The notes under the pieces were generated by a model, which searched no databases, was not told the origin of the DNA, and was given only the letters and a program-made list of their open reading frames with translations. This document shows, piece by piece, positions 1 to 7,168 of a stretch of 8,935 nucleotides of DNA. The translations under genes and the position numbers were made by a program. Position 1 is the first letter of the stretch. The number at the start of each line of letters is the position of its first letter. This stretch comes from Kiritimatiellia bacterium (GTDB taxonomy: Bacteria; Verrucomicrobiota; Kiritimatiellia; RFP12; UBA1067): assembly GCA_017430155.1 (NCBI GenBank), contig JAFRNO010000164.1, positions 1-8,935 on the forward strand, written 5' to 3'.

Positions 1-949
1 GGGGATTCTTCCACGGCGTGTAGAGCCACTCGTTGTACTTGCCGCGGATCCACGGACAGTGCACGTCGAGGAAGACGTCCAGCTTCCCGCCCGCGTGGCG
101 GCCGATCCACTCCGTGATGGCCTTCGTCTCGGGATAGAGGAACTCGACGTAGTCGCGGTTGTGGTCGTGCGGCCCGCGGTTCTTCCCCTGGTCGCCCGCC
201 TGCGCGCCGTCGTAGTCGGTGAACGGCACCATCATCAGCTCCACGTTCGCGCGCAGCCAGCGCCCGAGGTCGTCGTCCGCGAGGAACGCCTCGCCGATGC
301 CCTCCAGCACCCAGCTCGCCATCGTCTCGGAGCAGTGGTGTCGGGCGGACACGAAGAAGCGGTACTTCGGCTCGCCGCGGGAGGGCCGCGCTCCGTCGCG
401 GCCAATGCAGCCGAACCGGGCGCACGGCACGTCCGCGCCCGCGCGCGATTTGCACAGCGTCTCGACGACGAACGACTTGCCGAGCGCGTCGGCGTGCTTC
501 GCCACGAACGCGTCCCAGTTCGCGCGCACGTACGGGTGGAATTCGTAGAACAGCACCTCGGCGTCGTCCGGACCGAACGCGTAGGTGAAGCCGTTCGGGC
601 GGCTCTTGCCGTCGAGCGGATACGAGAACGTCTTGCCGCCGTCCGTGGACACCACCGGCCCGCGCACGCCCACCGGTCCGCCGGCGTACTTGTCCGTGAA
701 GGTGAACGTCAGCGTCCGCCCCTGCGCGCCCTTCACGCGGAACGCCCAGTAGAACCACTCGCCCTTCGTGTCACGCAGTTCCTGATGGACGTATACGTCG
801 TCGCCCTCGATCCGCTCCAGCGCGATGTTCCCCGCCGGCATGTCCTTGTCCACCGTGAACCCTGCCTGGTAGGGCCCGCTCGCCGAGCGGGCCGCCTGCG
901 CGAAGCAGAACAGCGCCAACGCGCACACCACAAGAAACAGTTTCTTCAT
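1..949 (-). CDS. M14-family zinc carboxypeptidase-like protein, secreted (3' end cut by window)
   Basis: The gene starts at ATG 949 and is open through the left edge, giving 316 visible codons. Residues 1-19 form a Sec signal peptide (MKKLFLVVCALALFCFAQA). Residues of about 25-140 look like the beta-sandwich domain that precedes the peptidase domain in cytosolic-carboxypeptidase-like M14 proteins. Residues from about 145 onward are peptidase. The zinc-binding HxxE is visible at H205 and E208 (SARHHCSE), the substrate-side NRD at 264-266, and a plausible third zinc ligand H297 in LDVHCPW. The catalytic glutamate expected near the C-terminus lies outside the window. M14 enzymes cleave C-terminal residues from peptides, or amide bonds in peptidoglycan or modified proteins; the substrate here is unknown. 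The start is 5 bases after the stop of the upstream HEAT/FG-GAP gene, with only a weak AAGTAAG ribosome site, so translation may be coupled. Family assignment is good; specificity cannot be read. Confidence 0.85.
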   Translation of the reverse strand, partial: MKKLFLVVCALALFCFAQAARSASGPYQAGFTVDKDMPAGNIALERIEGDDVYVHQELRDTKGEWFYWAFRVKGAQGRTLTFTFTDKYAGGPVGVRGPVVSTDGGKTFSYPLDGKSRPNGFTYAFGPDDAEVLFYEFHPYVRANWDAFVAKHADALGKSFVVETLCKSRAGADVPCARFGCIGRDGARPSRGEPKYRFFVSARHHCSETMASWVLEGIGEAFLADDDLGRWLRANVELMMVPFTDYDGAQAGDQGKNRGPHDHNRDYVEFLYPETKAITEWIGRHAGGKLDVFLDVHCPWIRGKYNEWLYTPWKNP

Positions 950-954
950 GCGGC

Positions 955-2925
955 TTACTTCAGCTTGTTTTCGAGGATGACGGGGCCGCCGTACTTGCCG
1001 GTGGTCACGAGGTCGAGGTCGCCGTCGCCGTCGAGGTCTACGCATTCGACGTTGAGGCCCACGCTGATGTCCGAATCGTAGGAGATCACGAACTTCTTGA
1101 ACACGGGGTCGGGACCGGGCGTGAAGTCGTAGTAGTAGATGCCGAGCGGACCGTACTCGTCGGGGTCGCCGCCGTTGTGCGCCATGAAGCGCTTGCCGGT
1201 GACGATCTCGGGCACGCCGTCGTTGTCGATGTCGCCCCAGCCGAGGTAGTGCGCCTGCGTCCAGGTGTCGTCGATCACGTGTTTCTTGAACTGGATCTCG
1301 CCGGCGGCGTCGCGCTCCTTCAGCTGCTCCCACCAGAAGATGCCGTACTTGTGGGCGGAGCTGACGATGATGTCGGCGAGGCCGTCCTTGTTCACGTCGA
1401 ACACGATGAGGTTGGACGCGTGGCCGAGCTTGCCGCCCTGGAAGCCGATGTTGAGCGGGTGCTTCTTCCAGCCGCCGTCCGCGAGGTGCTCGTACCACGC
1501 GACGGGCGTGAGCACGTCGTTGCGGCCGTCGCCGTTCACGTCGCCGCAGCCGCGGCCCATGTCGCAGCGGTCGTTCGAGACGGAGTCGCGCGTGAACGGC
1601 GCGGGGCCGCCCTTCCCGAGCTGGTAGAGGCAGGTGACCTGCGTGTCGGGCAGGAAATCGGTCGCCTTGCCGTCGCCGTCGATGTCCACGAGGATGCCGG
1701 TCTCGATGTTGCCGGTCTGCTCGATCAGGTGCTGGGTCCAGATCGCGTCGGTCGGGAGGAGGTTCTCAATCCACCACGTCTCCTTCGAGAACCAGTTGCC
1801 GCTCACCACGTCGGGCTTGCCGTCGGCGTTGACGTCGAGCGGCAGGTTCATGAAGTCGTGGGCGTAGCCCTTGCCGTCCTCCTTCACGTCGCTCTTGACC
1901 TCGCGCACCTTGCGGGCCTTGAAGTCGGGGGCGAGGTAGAGATACGGACCGGCGACGACGTCGAGCTTGCCGTCGCAGTTGAAGTCCGCCACGCCGCACG
2001 CCTCGGTGCGGCAGTTGCCGATGCGGCGCGCCTTGAACTGCACGCCGCCCATGCGGCGGGCGATGCGCGCCACGGCGCGGCGCGCCTCCTTGCGCTCCTT
2101 CTTGTCCGTCGCCTTGCCGGCCGCGGCGAGCACGGCGGGCATCTCCGGGGCCATGCCCTGCAGGGCGAGGGCCCTGTAGGCCTGCACGCGCACGTCCGCG
2201 TCCGCATGCGCGAGGTAAGGCGCGATCGCGCCGCCGAGACCGAGCGGATTGCGCACGGTCAGCACGTCGAGGAGCTTCGCGAGGAACGCGGGGTCCTTCC
2301 CGTAGTTCTTGAGCTCGTCCGCCAGCACATGGTTCGTGCGCGCGTCGGTGAGGAGGATGAGTCCGCGGCGCGCGGCCGCGCTCACCCCGGGATCCTCGGA
2401 ATGCATCCAGATGACGAGCTTCTTCGCGTCCTCCGCGCCGCCCGTGCGGCCGAGGCCTTCGAGGGCCACGAGACGCACCGCCGGGAAATCGGTCTTTTTC
2501 AGGATGTCCTGGATGTAGCCCTTCGCCGCCGGGCTGCGCACGTGCGCGAGGGCCGTGACGAGCTTGACCTGCGCGTCGCCGGGGAGGGTCTTCAGCCAAG
2601 CGGCGCGGGCGGCGTCGAGCGCGGGCGCGGGCAGGGACGCGATCGCCTGCGCCACGGTACCGCTCCATTCGGCGTCGGACGACTTGAGCCCGTCGCTGCC
2701 GAGCGACACGCGGCGCGCGTCGTCCGTGCGCAGAAGCCCGCAGAGCGCCGCGAGGCGCTGGTGCTTCGGCAGCTTGTCGTTCGCGAAGACGCCCGCGTAG
2801 CCCGCGGCGGCCTCGGCCTTCTGCCCCGCGCGTTCGCGCGCGTGGGCGGCGCGCAGGTCGGCGTCGGCATCCGCCACCGCGCACGCGCACAACGCACATG
2901 CAAATACAGTCGCAACCAGTTTCAT
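955..2925 (-). CDS. Secreted HEAT-repeat plus seven-loop FG-GAP/VCBS beta-propeller protein
   Basis: A 656-residue protein begins with a signal peptide (MKLVATVFACALCACAVADA). LCAC resembles a lipobox but is imperfect, so lipoprotein status is uncertain. Residues of about 25-290 are alanine- and leucine-rich alpha-helical repeats of HEAT type, for example around 120-200 and 215-270. Residues 300-656 carry seven DxDxDG-type calcium loops starting near 314, 364, 414, 462, 510, 565 and 630 (DFNCDGKLD, DVNADGKPD, DIDGDGKAT, DVNGDGRND, DVNKDGLAD, DIDNDGVPE, DLDGDGDLD). They are spaced about 35-65 residues apart, as expected for a seven-bladed integrin-alpha-like propeller. Both repeat types bind proteins or glycans; no catalytic motif is visible. 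The start is supported by AGGAGG 8 bases upstream of ATG. The gene lies 30 bases after the oxidoreductase reading frame and 5 bases before the M14 gene, so co-transcription is likely. The partner or ligand is unknown. Confidence 0.9.
   Translation of the reverse strand: MKLVATVFACALCACAVADADADLRAAHARERAGQKAEAAAGYAGVFANDKLPKHQRLAALCGLLRTDDARRVSLGSDGLKSSDAEWSGTVAQAIASLPAPALDAARAAWLKTLPGDAQVKLVTALAHVRSPAAKGYIQDILKKTDFPAVRLVALEGLGRTGGAEDAKKLVIWMHSEDPGVSAAARRGLILLTDARTNHVLADELKNYGKDPAFLAKLLDVLTVRNPLGLGGAIAPYLAHADADVRVQAYRALALQGMAPEMPAVLAAAGKATDKKERKEARRAVARIARRMGGVQFKARRIGNCRTEACGVADFNCDGKLDVVAGPYLYLAPDFKARKVREVKSDVKEDGKGYAHDFMNLPLDVNADGKPDVVSGNWFSKETWWIENLLPTDAIWTQHLIEQTGNIETGILVDIDGDGKATDFLPDTQVTCLYQLGKGGPAPFTRDSVSNDRCDMGRGCGDVNGDGRNDVLTPVAWYEHLADGGWKKHPLNIGFQGGKLGHASNLIVFDVNKDGLADIIVSSAHKYGIFWWEQLKERDAAGEIQFKKHVIDDTWTQAHYLGWGDIDNDGVPEIVTGKRFMAHNGGDPDEYGPLGIYYYDFTPGPDPVFKKFVISYDSDISVGLNVECVDLDGDGDLDLVTTGKYGGPVILENKLK
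1006..1986 (-). repeat. Seven FG-GAP/VCBS calcium-loop repeats within the propeller protein
   Basis: The coding region contains seven copies of a D-x-[DN]-x-D-G-x-x-[DE] loop, most followed by a short hydrophobic strand such as VV, VL, II or IV. Copies differ in sequence, so this is an old protein repeat and not a recent DNA duplication. Seven copies match a seven-bladed propeller. Confidence 0.85.
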
Positions 2926-2955
2926 CTCACAGCCCTCCTCTTTCCGTTTTCAATT

Positions 2956-3192
2956 CTACGCCTGCTCCAGCGTCCATGGTGCGCGGTTCGAGCGCACGAG
3001 CAGCTTCGTGGCGTCCGCGTGGCCGGGGAAGGTGAACGTCTTCAGGTCGAAATCCATCGCGCGGTTGAGGTGGTAGGCCACCGACGCCGCATGGCAGGCG
3101 ACGTGCGTCATGTGCAGGGCGTCGGCCGGCGCGCTGGTGCGGAGACGCGACCGGATGCACGCGATGAACTCGGCGGGGTGCGCCACGGGGCG
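2956..3192 (-). pseudogene. C-terminal fragment of the Gfo/Idh/MocA oxidoreductase, separated by an in-frame TGA
   Basis: Immediately after the TGA at 3195-3193 the same reading frame continues for 78 codons to a TAG at 2958-2956. The encoded sequence (RPVAHPAEFIACIRSR, later AACHAASVAYHL-like and ending with SNRAPWTL) has the character of the usual C-terminal helix region of this family: a phenylalanine/cysteine/isoleucine/arginine segment, then a CH...N segment, then a closing RxPW. It therefore belongs to the gene upstream. A GTG at 3186 could in principle start a 76-residue protein, but no good ribosome site is seen and the fragment has no independent fold. It is either the lost tail of a broken gene, a read-through product, or the victim of a single-base sequence error. 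Confidence 0.8.
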
Positions 3193-4221
3193 TCACCAGT
3201 CCTCGTGGAGGATCGTGTGCCCTTCCAGCAGCAGCGGGTCGCTCACGTACACGGAGCCGGAGTCGTCCGTCTCCACCCACCCCTCGTCGCCTTCGAGGCG
3301 GATGCCGCACGTGTCCTTGAACCCCCGGCGGAGCACCATCTTCACGCCGTCGGGATAGTAGGCGCGCACCTCCTCGCGGCCGATCGGCTCGTACTTCGCG
3401 GGGGCGGTGAGCTCGCGCCCGAGGGCGAGCTGGCAGAGGTCGATCGTGTGCGAGCCCCACTCGCTGAGGTCGCCGTGGAAGTCGTATTCGGCGTGCCAGG
3501 CGCTCTTCATCACGTAGTCCGCGTTGTACGCGCGCATCGGCGCGGGTCCCACCCACATGTCCCAGAAGAGGTCGCCGCGCGGCGGCAGGGGCTGTTCGGG
3601 CAGGTAGTGGTTGACCGCGCTGCGGCCCATGGTCGCCATGCCGGCGTGGACCGTGTGGACGCGGCCGAGGCGCCCGGACTGCGCGAGCTTCACGGCCGTC
3701 TGGAAGTTGCCCACGTTGCGGCGCTGCACGCCGCCCTGGTAGACGCGCTGGTAGAGCTCGGCCGCGCGCATCACGGCCTCGCCCTCCGCGATGGAGAGGG
3801 AGATGGGCTTCTCGCAGTAGACGTCCTTGCCCGCGCGCATGGCCGCGATGGAGAGTCGCGCGTGCCAGCGGTCGCCCGTGGCGATGTAGAGGGCGTCCAG
3901 GTCCCTGCGCGCCAGCAGCTCGCGGTAGTCGTCGTACACGGCGCAGTCCGCGTTGCCGTTGTAGGCGTCGATCTGCTGCTTGGCCCACTCGCGGCGCGCG
4001 CGCACCGCGTCGCAGGCCGCAATGAACCGTACGCCGGGCTGGCTGAGGAACACGGGGAGCATCTGGCGCCCGCGTCCGCCCGCGCCGATGATCGCCATCG
4101 TGATCGTGCGGCTCGGCGGCGTGGCCGCCTGCGCCCAGGTGCGGCGCGCGGCGAGCGCGCAGGCTGCGAGCGAACTGCGGACAAGGAACCCCCGCCGCGA
4201 CATCTCCTTCTTGATGAACAT
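3193..4221 (-). CDS. Tat-exported Gfo/Idh/MocA-family NAD(P)-dependent oxidoreductase, prematurely stopped
   Basis: A 342-residue product begins at ATG 4221, with AAGGAA 6 bases upstream and 23 bases after the ETF-QO stop. Residues 7-30 form a twin-arginine signal (SRRGFLV, then an alanine-rich stretch ending at TWA), indicating folded export. The Rossmann dinucleotide site is IIGAGGRGR at 44-52. The family signature EKP is at 137-139, with the likely catalytic lysine K138, and GSHTID at 256-261 supplies the conserved histidine of the C-terminal alpha/beta domain. Enzymes of this family oxidise or reduce sugars, inositols or related alcohols, and some act as glycoside-cleaving enzymes; the substrate here is not readable. 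The family normally runs to about 400-430 residues. This product stops at DW followed by TGA, and the missing 77 or so residues are found directly downstream in frame. Whether the short protein folds is doubtful. Confidence 0.88.
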   Translation of the reverse strand: MFIKKEMSRRGFLVRSSLAACALAARRTWAQAATPPSRTITMAIIGAGGRGRQMLPVFLSQPGVRFIAACDAVRARREWAKQQIDAYNGNADCAVYDDYRELLARRDLDALYIATGDRWHARLSIAAMRAGKDVYCEKPISLSIAEGEAVMRAAELYQRVYQGGVQRRNVGNFQTAVKLAQSGRLGRVHTVHAGMATMGRSAVNHYLPEQPLPPRGDLFWDMWVGPAPMRAYNADYVMKSAWHAEYDFHGDLSEWGSHTIDLCQLALGRELTAPAKYEPIGREEVRAYYPDGVKMVLRRGFKDTCGIRLEGDEGWVETDDSGSVYVSDPLLLEGHTILHEDW

Positions 4222-4244
4222 CGTGTGTTCCTTCTGTTCGAATA

Positions 4245-5846
4245 TTACATCCGCGTGTAGCGCGGACCGTCTCCGCCCTGCGGGAACGTCCAGTCGATGT
4301 TGCCCTTCGGGCACTTGATGCGACAGGTCTTGCAGTGGAGGCAGTTGGAGAAGTCGATCTGCAGGCGGTCGCCTTCGCGGAGGTACACCTCCGCCGGACA
4401 GAACCGCGTGCAGGGCGAGCCGAACTCCTTCTCGCACGCAGCGCAGGCGGCGGGGTCCTTGATCTTCAGGTGGCACGGCTGGTCCTCTTCGTGGATCGTG
4501 CCGGACATGAAGACGTCCGTCAGCCGGTCCGGCTGCAGGGGGGAGGCCTCCACGTCGTCCGCCGCCTCGCGCGCGAGCCGTTCGCGCACGAGCGGCTCCA
4601 GCGCGGCGGCGTCGCCCTCGTCGCAGCCCGGCACGCGGAACCACGGGAACTTCCCGAACGTCATCCACGCGAGGCCGGCCGCCATCACGCCCCACGGCAT
4701 GCCGTAGGAGAACGACGCGCGCACGTTCCGCACGCGCTTCATCTCCTTCCAGCCGCTCGTCGCCTGCAGCCGCCTGAAATAATCCTCGCCCAGCGCGTCC
4801 GCGTCGCCGTTCGCGAGAATCGCCTCGGCGGCGGCGCGTCCGCTCTGGAACGCGATGTGCACGCCCTTGATGCGGAGGGAGTCGAGGAGTCCCGCCCCGT
4901 CGCCGACGATCAGCACGCCCGGCGCGTAGGGTTTCGGCACGGCGTAGAAACCGCCCTCGGGAATCACCTTCGCGCCGTAGGCAACGGTCTTGCCGCCCTT
5001 GATGTGGCAGTGCACGCTCGGCGCGGACTTGAACCGCCTGAACAGGCGGAACGGGTCGATCTCCGCGCGCGTGTAGTCGAGCGCGTAGGCGTAGCCCACC
5101 ATCACCTGCGTCTCGCTCACGTGGTACACGAACCCGCCGCCGTAGGTGTTGAAGTCGCTCGGCCAGCCGAACGTGTGCATCACCTCGCCGGCGGTCTGCG
5201 TGCCGGCCGGCACCTCGATCAGCTCCTTGATGCCGAGGGCGTAGGTCTGCGGACGCGTCCCCTGCAGTTCCTTCTCGGCGATGAGGCGCTCGGTGAGGAT
5301 GCCGCAGCCGCCTTCGGCCAGCACCACAACCTTCGCGCGCACTTCCTCGGACGGCAGGTAATTGGATTTCTTCCGTCCGTTCTTGTCGAGGCCCTTCTCG
5401 CCCGTCCGCGCGCCAACGACGCGTCCGTTCTCCTCCACGAGCTGCGTCACGGCGAAGCCCGTGTAGATCTCCGCGCCGAGCTTCGACGCGATCTGCGCGA
5501 GGTAGGCCGTCACCTTCGTGAGCGACACGACGGGAAAGCCCTTCGAGCTCATCATCGGCGGCACCCAGGGAATCTTCATGTCCCACTTCGCCGTGAAAAG
5601 CGAGCGGAAGCTCTCCTTCACCACCTTCGCCTCGCACGGCAGCTTCTCGATCTCCTCGGGCGTGAGGAGGCCCTCGAAGCCGCTCGGGTCGACGATTGCG
5701 CCGGAAAGCACGTGCGAACCAACGCTGCGGCCCTTGTCCAGCACCACGACGCGCGGTTTCTTCTCGCCGGCGTTGCGCAGCAGCGCGATGGCCGTCGCGA
5801 GTCCCGCCGGCCCCGCACCGATAATAAGAACATCTGTGCTGATCAT
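4245..5846 (-). CDS. Electron transfer flavoprotein-ubiquinone oxidoreductase (ETF-QO, FixC-like with fused Fe-S domain)
   Basis: This 533-residue enzyme passes electrons from reduced electron transfer flavoprotein to the quinone pool at the membrane, using FAD and an iron-sulfur cluster. The FAD dinucleotide fold is at the N-terminus (IIGAGPAGLAT, residues 8-18) and the second FAD motif is VGDGAGLLD at about 314-322. A hydrophobic segment at about 381-403 (YGMPWGVMAAGLAW and on) matches the membrane-contact region of the family. The C-terminal ferredoxin-like part has cysteines at 468, 471, 479 and 483 (PCTRFCPA) and at 502, 505, 508 and 512 (CLHCKTC, then KCP), ending in the typical PQGGDGPRY. 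Length fits the usual 530-560. I chose ATG 5846 over ATG 5888 because it follows two AAGGAG sites and gives a normal N-terminus; the earlier ATG would add 14 charged residues and abuts the preceding stop. ETF alpha and beta genes are not in view. Confidence 0.93.
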   Translation of the reverse strand: MISTDVLIIGAGPAGLATAIALLRNAGEKKPRVVVLDKGRSVGSHVLSGAIVDPSGFEGLLTPEEIEKLPCEAKVVKESFRSLFTAKWDMKIPWVPPMMSSKGFPVVSLTKVTAYLAQIASKLGAEIYTGFAVTQLVEENGRVVGARTGEKGLDKNGRKKSNYLPSEEVRAKVVVLAEGGCGILTERLIAEKELQGTRPQTYALGIKELIEVPAGTQTAGEVMHTFGWPSDFNTYGGGFVYHVSETQVMVGYAYALDYTRAEIDPFRLFRRFKSAPSVHCHIKGGKTVAYGAKVIPEGGFYAVPKPYAPGVLIVGDGAGLLDSLRIKGVHIAFQSGRAAAEAILANGDADALGEDYFRRLQATSGWKEMKRVRNVRASFSYGMPWGVMAAGLAWMTFGKFPWFRVPGCDEGDAAALEPLVRERLAREAADDVEASPLQPDRLTDVFMSGTIHEEDQPCHLKIKDPAACAACEKEFGSPCTRFCPAEVYLREGDRLQIDFSNCLHCKTCRIKCPKGNIDWTFPQGGDGPRYTRM

Positions 5847-5849
5847 ACG

Positions 5850-5865
5850 CTCCTTCTTCTCCTTC
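5850..5865 (-). promoter_or_regulatory. Tandem Shine-Dalgarno sites setting the ETF-QO start
   Basis: Reading the minus strand, AAGGAG occurs twice, 12 and 3 bases before ATG 5846 (GAAGGAGAAGAAGGAG). Neither spacing is ideal alone, but the pair strongly favours this ATG over the upstream one at 5888. Confidence 0.7.
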
Positions 5866-5876
5866 AACGGTGTTAT

Positions 5877-5885
5877 AGTATACCA
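5877..5885 (-). promoter_or_regulatory. Candidate extended -10 promoter for the ETF-QO operon
   Basis: The minus strand reads TGGTATACT, which is the TGn extension followed by a good -10 hexamer (TATACT, one base from consensus). It would start a transcript near 5870 and give a leader of about 25 bases before the ETF-QO start. No good -35 hexamer is seen about 17 bases upstream, which is acceptable for an extended -10 promoter. It begins just past the stop codon of the preceding small gene. This is motif evidence only. Confidence 0.45.
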
Positions 5886-5906
5886 CATTCACGGCGCGGA
5901 CGGCAG
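5881..5906 (-). repeat. 3'-end DNA repeat, copy in paralogue B
   Basis: This 26-base stretch covers the last codons, the TGA stop and 8 bases beyond it. It matches 6543-6568 at 23 of 26 positions. The identity continues past the stop codon, so it is DNA-level similarity and not only protein conservation. Confidence 0.8.
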
Positions 5907-6527
5907 GAGAATCCGTTCATTCTCAGGCAGACCGGCGTTTATAAGCGATGTGGCAATGGTTACGCCATTTGAAGCCGCACGTATAAAAACCGCAAGATTC
6001 TTGTTGACAAAGACTTCATCAGCATTTGAGGTTTGGTTCGTCAAGCCCAATCGCATAACCCCTGGCATAACTGGAGTAAAAGAAAAAGCTCGTGCGACCC
6101 AATCAAATGGAAAACTAGTGGAAGAGGCCACGTCTACAAATGCAGCGATACGCGCCTCCTTCTCATTTGCCTCAACCTGAACAAAGCCTTTGGCCAACTT
6201 TGTCTGGGGATCTGCGAAGTTTTTAATAGTAAAAGAATTAAGCTCCCCTGTCACAACTTGATAGGAACTCGCACCAATCACTACCGATGTAGGAAAACTC
6301 CATCCGGAATACTGCACGGTCAAACTGCCATCTGGCACATTCATAGCCTGCATCAGTTCAATGCCATCCTGCCGTTTCAATTGCGCGCGCTCAGACTCGC
6401 TGAGCGTTTGCACCAACGGCACGGGAAGCGATACCCCCTCTGGGATCTGCCAATCCCCATTCCCGCATAACGGCATGCAGATGACAGCAAGCAAAACAAC
6501 TGGCAACAATAACAGTTTCCGTTTCAT
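5889..6527 (-). CDS. Small exported protein of unknown function, paralogue B
   Basis: A 212-residue protein begins at ATG 6527, with an AAGGAAG ribosome site 9 bases upstream. Residues 1-22 form a Sec signal peptide (MKRKLLLLPVVLLAVICMPL); the cysteines nearby do not make a proper lipobox. The rest is probably beta-rich, with no catalytic or binding motif I recognise. It is clearly homologous along its length to the neighbouring upstream gene. Shared features are an initial MK[RQ]KLLLL, a PDG...W..PTS[VI]V block near residues 67-86, and a C-terminal INAGLPExxRIxLPSxP. The gene lies 23 bases after its paralogue, is AT-richer than the ETF-QO gene downstream, and ends in TGA. Its position behind the transglutaminase-like gene suggests a shared extracellular role, but nothing in the sequence shows which. 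Confidence 0.85.
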   Translation of the reverse strand: MKRKLLLLPVVLLAVICMPLCGNGDWQIPEGVSLPVPLVQTLSESERAQLKRQDGIELMQAMNVPDGSLTVQYSGWSFPTSVVIGASSYQVVTGELNSFTIKNFADPQTKLAKGFVQVEANEKEARIAAFVDVASSTSFPFDWVARAFSFTPVMPGVMRLGLTNQTSNADEVFVNKNLAVFIRAASNGVTIATSLINAGLPENERILLPSAP

Positions 6528-6529
6528 GT
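6504..6529 (-). repeat. 5'-end DNA repeat, copy in paralogue B
   Basis: This stretch spans the start codon and the first eight codons (MKRKLLLL). It is identical to 7145-7170 at 25 of 26 positions. Confidence 0.85.
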
Positions 6530-6542
6530 TACATTACTTCCT

Positions 6543-6568
6543 TACCACATTCACGGTCCAGACGGCAG
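6543..6568 (-). repeat. 3'-end DNA repeat, copy in paralogue A
   Basis: This is the partner of 5881-5906, matching at 23 of 26 positions across the stop codon. The bases after the repeat differ: here they form the ribosome site of the next gene (AAGGAAG), while in the other copy they form a -10-like sequence. Confidence 0.8.
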
Positions 6569-7168
6569 GGGTATTCGGTCTGCCTCAGGTAATCCAGCGT
6601 TGATGATGGCGGCGGCAAAAACAACGGGATTCGTGGGGGCATTAATTTCAAGGGCAATATTCTTAAATGCTAGGTTCCCCATTGGTGTCTCATCAGATGG
6701 AAAAGACGTGTAGGTCACAAAAAGCATATTTGTCGCCACACCTATGCCCTGAACGGCCACGCCGCGGGCATAGTCAGGAAGGTAGAAGGAGGTCTGTGCC
6801 CGGTGCGCGAAAGCAGTACATCTGGCGATTTTTCCATTCGCCAACATCTCAATGTCACCGCTTGCGACCTTTACCGGAGGCTCGTTAGTCGTCAGCACTT
6901 TGAAATATGTAAGCGTTAAACACTTGTTTGTCTCCACAACATACTGCTGCGCATTCACGACAATGGAGGTCGGGCAGACCCAGTTCGTGCAGACAAGCGT
7001 CTCGTCACCGTCAGGAATGCCCTTGAGCTCCATTAGCCATTTCCCGTTTCTCAGATAATCGGCGCGCATCTCTTCTTTGGTCGAATAGGTGATCGGCTGA
7101 AGACTAGAACCGAGTTGCGTCCATACCAACGCACTCATCGACGTCAACAATAACAGTTTCTGTTTCAT
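6551..7168 (-). CDS. Small exported protein of unknown function, paralogue A
   Basis: A 205-residue protein begins at ATG 7168, one base after the TGA of the transglutaminase-like gene (TGACATG). AGGAG lies 9 bases upstream, inside that gene's last codons, so translation is probably coupled. Residues 1-23 form a Sec signal peptide (MKQKLLLLTSMSALVWTQLG). No known domain is recognised. It aligns with the downstream gene through PDGDETLVCTNWVCPTSIVV (about 52-71) and through the C-terminal IINAGLPEADRIPLPSGP. Between these blocks the two are only weakly similar. It has two cysteines in the mature part at the first block that its paralogue lacks. A structural or accessory protein acting with the transglutaminase-like product is one possibility, but this is inference from gene order alone. 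Confidence 0.85.
   Translation of the reverse strand: MKQKLLLLTSMSALVWTQLGSSLQPITYSTKEEMRADYLRNGKWLMELKGIPDGDETLVCTNWVCPTSIVVNAQQYVVETNKCLTLTYFKVLTTNEPPVKVASGDIEMLANGKIARCTAFAHRAQTSFYLPDYARGVAVQGIGVATNMLFVTYTSFPSDETPMGNLAFKNIALEINAPTNPVVFAAAIINAGLPEADRIPLPSGP

Noticed and set aside
3150..3195. Selenocysteine reading of the in-frame TGA
   Set aside because: I see no convincing SECIS hairpin in the bases after the TGA, and I know of no selenoprotein in the Gfo/Idh/MocA family at this site. A mutation or sequence error is simpler.
1177..4260. Plus-strand open frame of 1027 codons
   Set aside because: It lies opposite three well-supported minus-strand genes. Its product is a low-complexity mix of arginine, alanine, valine, glutamate and histidine, with no recognisable domain, as expected from the antisense of GC-rich codons.
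3193..5892. Minus-strand frame of 899 codons running through the ETF-QO region into the oxidoreductase
   Set aside because: Only the part from 4221 on is a real protein with a Tat signal. The first 557 codons are the out-of-frame shadow of the ETF-QO gene.
4335..5972. Plus-strand open frame of 545 codons
   Set aside because: It is antisense to the ETF-QO gene, with the same arginine/alanine/leucine/histidine-rich composition and no motif. The ETF-QO reading has full family motifs.
6004..6009. TTGACA on the plus strand as a -35 promoter element
   Set aside because: No -10-like hexamer follows at 16-18 bases, and it lies inside a minus-strand gene with no plus-strand gene downstream.
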